DNA from: Medicago truncatula
Lineage: Eukaryota > Streptophyta > Magnoliopsida > Fabales > Fabaceae
DNA: 64,000 bases
Assembly: GCF_003473485.1 (NCBI RefSeq)
Contig: NC_053043.1
Span: 5,466,001 to 5,530,000, forward strand
Reading direction: 5' to 3'
Numbering within the stretch: position 1 is the stretch's first letter; every line of letters starts with the position of its first letter. Positions 58,060-64,000 of this stretch are shown piece by piece. The notes under the pieces are model-generated. The model saw only the letters and a list, made by a program, of their open reading frames with translations. It made no database searches and was not told where the DNA came from. The translations under genes were made by a program, and so were the position numbers.

Positions 58060-59390
58060 ATGATGGCAAGCACAAAAATCATCAGTGTACATATTGTTAT
58101 TCCTCTCTTCTTCCTTTTTGCATCAACTCAATGTGAAGTTAAAAGCCTTAATGTTAGCACTCTTTGCATTAAGGAAGAGAGAATGGCACTCCTTAACGTC
58201 AAAAAAGATCTCAATGATCCTTACAATTGCCTTTCTTCATGGGTTGGGAAAGATTGTTGTCGCTGGATTGGTATAGAATGTGACTATCAAACTGGTTACA
58301 TTCTTAAGCTTGATCTTGGGTCCGCAAATATCTGCACAGATGCGTTGTCTTTCATATCCGGTAAGATAAATCCTTCATTAGTTAACTTAAAACATTTGAG
58401 TCACTTGGACCTAAGCTTTAATGATTTCAAAGGAGTTCCCATTCCAGAATTTATTGGTTCTCTCAATATGCTCAATTACCTTGACTTATCTAATGCAAAT
58501 TTTACAGGAATGGTCCTTCCTCATCTTGGCAATCTGTCAAATTTGCATTATCTTGATATCTCTAACTCATTTTCGTCACTTTGGGTCAGAGACTTAAGTT
58601 GGCTCTCTACTCTGTCTTCGCTTCAATATCTTGGCATGGATTTTGCCAAATTTATCAACTCGCCCCACGAGTTGTTTCGATCTGTGAATAAGATGTCTTC
58701 TATGTTAGAGTTGCACTTGTCCTCTTGTTGCTCTCCCTTCATCTTCACCGTTTTTAAATATGACATCACTTTCTGTCCTTGATCTCTCAGGAAATCCTTT
58801 TCATTCCTCAATACCTTCTTGGATATTCAACATGAGCAGTCTCATAGAACTAGATCTTTGTAATTCATCTCTAATAGGTCAGGCTCTTCCTATGCTTAGT
58901 AGATGGAATCTCTACAAGCTCCAGCAACTAGACCTGTCATATAATTATCTAACAGGTGATACAACTGAAACGATTGAGGCCTTGTCTTGTGGAAACCAAA
59001 GCCTGAAGTTTTTAAATTTGGGTAGTAATCAACTAACTGGGAAATTGCCTCATTCTTTAGGGCAATTTAACAGTTTGTTCTTTCTTGATCTTTCAAACAA
59101 CTCTGTCAATTCACACTCAGGTATCTCAGGTCATATACCAACCTCTATAGGAAACTTATCAAATCTAAATCATCTGAGCTTGGAGAATAACATGATGACT
59201 GGTATAATTCCTGAATGTATCAGTCAACTTACCAATTTGTATTATCTAAAACTACTTGAGAATTATTGGGAGGGTATAATGACAAATATTCATTTTAATA
59301 ATCTCACAAACCTAGTGAGTTTAACTCTGTCATAAAAAAACAACACATTTGCATTGAAATTGACAAATGACTGGGTTCCACCTTTTAGGT
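58060..59390 (+). pseudogene. RLP copy 3, 5' half only, frameshifted
   Basis: Starts like RLP2 ([20 protein letters not shown]) and keeps the signal peptide, N-cap and first LRRs. A deletion near 58727-58740 (LHLSSCCSPF where RLP1 has SFCNLAALPPSSPF) shifts frame. The LRRs then continue from 58760 (MTSLSVLDLSGNPFHSSIPS) to a TAA at 59333-59335. Homology stops abruptly at about 59388 inside the NDWVPPF motif, and the second half of the receptor is missing. The next bases resemble the OBAP intron, so the end is a recombination breakpoint. Confidence 0.92.
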
Positions 59391-59394
59391 AAGT

Positions 59395-59712
59395 TAGGTT
59401 CCATCACTAATACTAATTTTGAAGTTGAAAAAAATTATCTTAATTAGCAACAATATTTGAATGAAATTTTGGAAATTAATGGATGTATATTAAACTCTGC
59501 ACTTATTCTATTGCTAGAAATTATCCCTTGAAAATTATGTCACTTGTGATCTTAGTTATTTAAGTAGGATATACATAAGGATACTGTTCACTGTTGCCTT
59601 GAGTGATGACTTTTAAAAATTGACCAAACAATATATTTAAAATCAAAAAATTACAATAAAAAATATGGTACTGGTACTTCAATATAAAATCATAAGAGTT
59701 TTTTAATATAAT
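59395..59712. repeat. OBAP intron 2 and 3'-flank relic
   Basis: GTAAGTTAGGTTC also occurs at 56618. TGCTAGAAATTATCCCTT, followed by ACTTGTGATCTTAGTTATTT, matches OBAP intron 2 at 50449-50510. AAAATTGACCAAACAATATA matches the OBAP 3' flank at 51190. The order intron-then-flank without exon 3 indicates a deleted copy of the block seen at 56640. Confidence 0.65.
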
Positions 59713-60105
59713 GTAGTCCAAATACCTCTCCGGATCCTTTAAGTTTCATGTTTGTTTCAGATAGATCCTTTAAGTTTCTAAGGTTTCAGATAGGTGTTTT
59801 AAGTTTCGAGTTTGTTTCGGATAGATCCTTTAAGTTTATAAGGTTTCAGATAAGTCCTTTAAGTTTCGAGTTTGTTTCAGATAAGTCATTTCTATCAACC
59901 TCCGTTAAACCAAAGTTGATTTGATAGAAATGACCTATCTGAAACAAACTCAAAACTTAAAGGACCTATATGAAACCGTAGAAACTTAAAGGACCTATTT
60001 AAAACAAACTCGACACTTAAAGGACTTATCTGAAACCTTGGAAACTTAAAGGACCTATCTGAAACAAACGTGAAACTTAAAGGACTCAGAGAGGTATTTG
60101 ACCTA
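59713..60105. mobile_element. Non-autonomous TIR element, 393 bp, 9-bp TSD, internal repeats
   Basis: The left begins GTAGTCCAAATACCTCTCCG; the complement of the right begins TAGGTCAAATACCTCTCTGA. The exact duplication TAATATAAT lies at 59704-59712 and 60106-60114. Each arm is itself a row of about four diverged copies of a unit with TCCTTTAAGTTTC and GTTTGTTTCAGATA, so the whole element is a long imperfect palindrome. Confidence 0.85.
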
Positions 60106-60914
60106 TAATATAATATAACATGAGAAAGTTAAATTGTTCAATTCACAACAAAACAGTATTACAATAAAAAAAAATTAAAAGTAAAAAACTTGTTTGGTTA
60201 CTGGAACAAATAAACACATATACATGCTAAAAAATGGGAAAAGAAAAAATGTTTCGACGTGTGTCACACCGGTCCCTATCTTGTACAGTCGTTACAATTA
60301 TTCATGCTTCAGAGATTATTTTAGACAAGTTTCGCTACCAATGAAAACAAAAAGTGTGTCAAGGAGGACTCTCTTAAAATAATAAACAATTTATGACTTC
60401 ATTTATTTTACAGCATTGCCGTGACTTTGAGGCTGCCAATTTCAAATATCTAACTTAGTCAATGACCTTTGTTTAGAAAACTATTATAGGGACATTTTTT
60501 CTACATTATCATGTATCATTTCTGACTGGAACTATGATATATCTTCTTCATCATTATTTGTATCATTTATTTATATGTATTTCAAATATATTACCAGCAA
60601 ATAGCAGCAACATCTACAGGCCTAACCTATATTTAGGCTTGAAATGAAAACTAAAAATGAGGCATATTCAAGTTGACTTAGTGAACTTCAAAAAGAAGAT
60701 ATTGCACATCAGTAACAGTTTCACAATATTTAATTTGTCTGTATTAAATAATTGGGTGTTTTTGTCCAATTGAAAAGGTGTTGGATGCTAAAATAGACCT
60801 TTATGAAAATGAGTTGGTCTATTATAGCAAATCCCATATATATATATATATATATATATTCATCAAAAGCTCAAGCTGAAAAATATGAAACCATCTGATA
60901 TTCTCTGTTGGAAG
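60106..60914. other. RLP4 upstream region
   Basis: 60360-60520 aligns with the upstream block of the other copies (TCATTTATTTTACAGCATTG). An (AT)n tract at 60837-60860 precedes TTCATCAAAAGCTCAAGCTG. No gene. Confidence 0.6.
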
Positions 60915-63900
60915 ATGGCAAACACAAAAATCATCATAAGATATTACCTTATTCTTCTCTTTATTTTTGCATCATCCCAGTACTTAGTGGATAGCCTTAA
61001 TGTTAGCACTCTTTGCATTAAGGAAGAGAGAGTGGCACTCCTTAACATCAAAATAGATCTCAAAGATCCATCCAATTGCCTTTCTTCATGAGTTGGGGAA
61101 GATTGCTGTAATTGGAAGGGTATTGAATGTGACAACCAAACTGGTCATGTTCTAAAGTTTGAGCTCAAGCCCTATCTTATCTGCACCAGAACCACAACTA
61201 TACTGTCACAGTCAGCCTTCGGTGGTGAGATAAATCCTTCATTCGCCGACTTGACACACTTGAGTCACTTGGACTTAAGCTTCAATGATTTCGAAGGAAT
61301 TCCCATTCCAGAACATATTGGTTCTCTCAAAATGTTGAATTACCTTGACCTATCAAATGCAAATTTTACTGGAATTGTCCCTAATCATCTTGGCAATTTG
61401 TCAAATTTGCGCTACCTTGATATCTCTGACCAATTCTCGCCAATTATGGGCAGAGACTTAAGTTGGCTCTCTGCTCTATCTTCGCTTCACTATCTTGGCA
61501 TGGATTTTGTCAACATCACCAACTCGCCCCATGAGTTGTTTCGAGCTGTGAATAAGATGTCATCTCTATTAGAGTTGCATTTGTCCTCTTGCAATCTTGC
61601 TTCTCTTCCACCGTCTTCACCATTTTTAAATAGACTTAAATGCTCGTCCCTTAACTTGGTATCGCTTTCGTCCCTTAACTAAAGAAAAGATTGTTTGAGG
61701 ATTTTAACTTGGATTCTAACGGAAACCTAACAGAAGGGACCAAAACGAGACTAAAAAAAACTTAAAATCCTCAAACAATCTTTTTTTTAGTTAAGGGACC
61801 AAAGTGATACCAATTAAATAGTTAAGGGACCAAAAGAGCATTTAACCCTTTTTAAATATTACATCACTTTATGTGTTGATCTCTCTGGAAATCCTTTTAA
61901 TTCCTCATTACCTTCTTGGATGTTCAACATGAGTACCCTTACAAAACTTCGTCTTTCCGATTCATCTCTAATAGGTATCATTCCTTCTATTCTTGGAAGA
62001 TGGAAGCTCTGCAAGCTTCAGGTTCTACAGCTATCAAATAATTTTCTTACTGGTGATATAACTGAAATGATCGAGGTCGTGTCTTGGAGCAACCAAAGTT
62101 TGGAGATGTTGGATTTGAGTCAAAATCAATTAAATGGGAAATTGTCCCATTCTTTAGAACAGTTTAAAAGTCTATATGATCTTGATCTGTCAAGCAATTC
62201 AGTGAACTCACACACAGTCCAATACCAACATTTATAGGAAACTTATCAAATCTATATTCTCTGAACTTGGAAGGCAACATGATGAATGGGATAATTCCTG
62301 AAAGTATTGGTCAACTAACCAATTTGAATTCTCTAAACCTACTTGACAATTATTGGGAAGGTACAATGACAAATACTCATTTCAATAATCTCACAAACCT
62401 AATTAGTTTATCTATTTCATCTAAACTAAACTCATTTGCTTTGAAAGTGACAAATGATTGGGTTCCACCTTTTAAGAATTTGTTTCATGTTGATATTCGT
62501 GGTTGTCAAGTTGGCCCAACTTGACAAAATTTCCTAACTGGCTCAAGACCAAATTTCCTTGAGCGAAATAACTCTACAAAATGCGGGAATTTCTGGGGTG
62601 ATAACCAATTGGCTTTACAATATGTCCTCCCAAATTTTGAAACTAGATCTTTCTCACAACAATATAAGTGGTCACTTTCCCAAAGAAATGAACTTTACTT
62701 CCTCAAATTCACCTACAATTGACTTTTCTTTCAACCAATTGAAAGGTTCAGTCCCACTTTGGTCTGGTGTGAGTGCTCTCTACCTAAGGAACAACTTGTT
62801 ATCTGGAACAATACCAACCTATATTGGCAAAGAGATGTCGCATTTGAGGTACTTAGATCTCTCAAACAACTACTTAAATGGGAGAATCCCATTGTCCTTG
62901 AATAGGATTCAAAATTTGATTTATCTTGATCTGTCCAAGAATTATCTCACAGGGGAAATCCCCGAATTTTGGATGGGTATGCATATGTTGCAAATCATTG
63001 ACTTATCCAACAACAGTCTGTCAGGTGAAATTCCAACTTCAATATGTTCACTGCGTTTACTATTTATCCTGGAATTGAGCAATAACGGTCTGTCTGGATA
63101 GTTGTCTTCGTCCTTTCAAAATTGTACAAGGTTGAAAACACTCTCACTAGTAAACAACAGGTTTTTAGGGTCTATACCAAATGAGATAACCAAAAACCTT
63201 CTGTTACTGGCAGAGTTATTGTTGCGAGGCAACGCAATAACAGGAAGCATTCCTGAAGAGCCATGTCATCTACCTTTCCTCCATTTGTTGGATCTTGCAG
63301 AAAAGTGCACGGTTTCAAACTGCCGCAAACATACTTTATTTATTCGATGTACTCACTCACCATTTCGGGATACGTACCATACACCAGGCATATAGAGTTG
63401 GTCCTAAAAGGAAGAATAACTGAATACTTAAACCAATCACCGGTGCATTCTATCATTGATCTCTCTAAGAATAATCTTTCTGGAGAGATACCAGAGAAGA
63501 TAGCACAGTTGATTCACCTAGGTGCCCTGAATTTGTCTTGGAATCAGCTAACTGGGAACATACCCAACAACATTGGATCATTAACAAATTTAGAAAGTCT
63601 TGACCTTTCACACAACCATATTTCAGGTTCAATCCCTCCAAGCATGGCTTCCATTACATTTTTGAGCCTTTTGAACTTATCATACAACAACCTTTCTGGA
63701 CAAATTCCAGTGGCTAATCAATTTGGCACCTTCAATGAGCTATCATATGTAGGCAATGCAGGACTTTGTGGCCATCCTTTGCCGACTAATTGCTCATCAA
63801 TGTTACCTGGAAATGGAGAACAAGACAGAAAACATAAAGATGGTGTTGATGGAGATGATGACAATGAAAGATTGGGATTGTATGCAAGCATAGCTATCGG

Positions 63901-64000
63901 GTATATAACTGGTTTCTGGATTGTGTGTGGAAGCTTGGTGTTAAAGAGGTCTTGGAGACATGCATATTTCAATTTTTTGTATGACATGAGAGATAAACTT
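60915..64000 (+). pseudogene. RLP copy 4, multiply broken, runs off the window
   Basis: The start context ATGGCAAACACAAAAATC matches the family. Lesions compared with RLP1: TGA at about 61089 replacing the Trp of SSWVG; a 217-bp element inserted at 61632; a 1-base loss near 61876; an indel near 62215 (TVQYQHL); an extra segment near 62520; a TAG near 63100; and a deletion near 63305 before the island. Recognisable blocks continue to the membrane span (IAIGYITGFWIVCGSLVL) and KRSWRHAYFNFLYDMRDKL at the window edge. It has more lesions than copies 2 and 3, suggesting it is the oldest pseudogene of the set. Confidence 0.92.
61632..61848. mobile_element. 217-bp MITE inserted in the RLP4 coding region, 9-bp TSD
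   Basis: The left begins AGACTTAAATGCTCGTCCCT and the complement of the right begins GGGTTAAATGCTCTTTTGGT; both arms contain GGTATC(G/A)CTTT and GTCCCTTAACT. The exact duplication TTTTTAAAT lies at 61623-61631 and 61849-61857. The intact paralogs read straight through this site (CCTTTTTAAATATTTCATC in RLP1), giving a clean empty site. Confidence 0.93.

Overview
The window is nuclear DNA of a dicot plant, most likely a legume close to Medicago truncatula. The evidence is split genes with GT-AG introns, plant-specific families (NPF transporter, MACPF/CAD1-type protein, IDD zinc finger, RLP immune receptors), a legume-like F-box relic, an Au-type SINE, TRIM elements and dense short TIR elements. 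The species assignment is inference from style and repeats, not from a search.

Layout. 0.1-3.6 kb (-): complete six-exon RPN11, the deubiquitinase of the 26S proteasome lid. 3.6-8.8 kb: AT-rich repeat land with a LINE RNase H relic and nested TIR elements. 8.8-10.4 kb (-): two Hsp70 relics in tandem. 12.4-12.7 kb (-): truncated IDD zinc-finger exon. 13.5-14.7 kb (-): F-box gene broken by two close in-frame stops. 14.9-17.5 kb: Mutator-like elements. 17.6-23.8 kb: a third Hsp70 relic (-) and an intact but C-terminally shortened Hsp70 gene (+) in inverted arrangement. 25.5-31.6 kb (+): six-exon MACPF gene whose first intron holds a TRIM, a TRIM LTR fragment and an Au SINE. 34.5-37.3 kb (+): five-exon NPF transporter. 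39.4-41.3 kb: a unit bounded by inverted repeats that carries a 144-aa gene, a second diverged copy of its promoter, and three strong RNA hairpins in a row directly downstream. 43.3-64 kb: a tandem cluster of four RLP genes (one intact, three broken) with an oil-body-associated protein gene (DUF1264) between copies 1 and 2 and pieces of that gene's locus repeated between the later copies.

The housekeeping genes are unrelated singletons. The dynamic parts are the Hsp70 family (one survivor, three relics), the RLP/OBAP array, which grew by block duplication, and a large set of short non-autonomous TIR elements. For at least ten of these, exact 8-10 bp target-site duplications can be read directly, and three have an empty-site paralog inside the window. 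The least explained and most interesting locus is the hairpin cluster at 40.6-41.0 kb behind a duplicated promoter: it looks like a candidate young miRNA/small-RNA cluster carried by a transposon-like unit.
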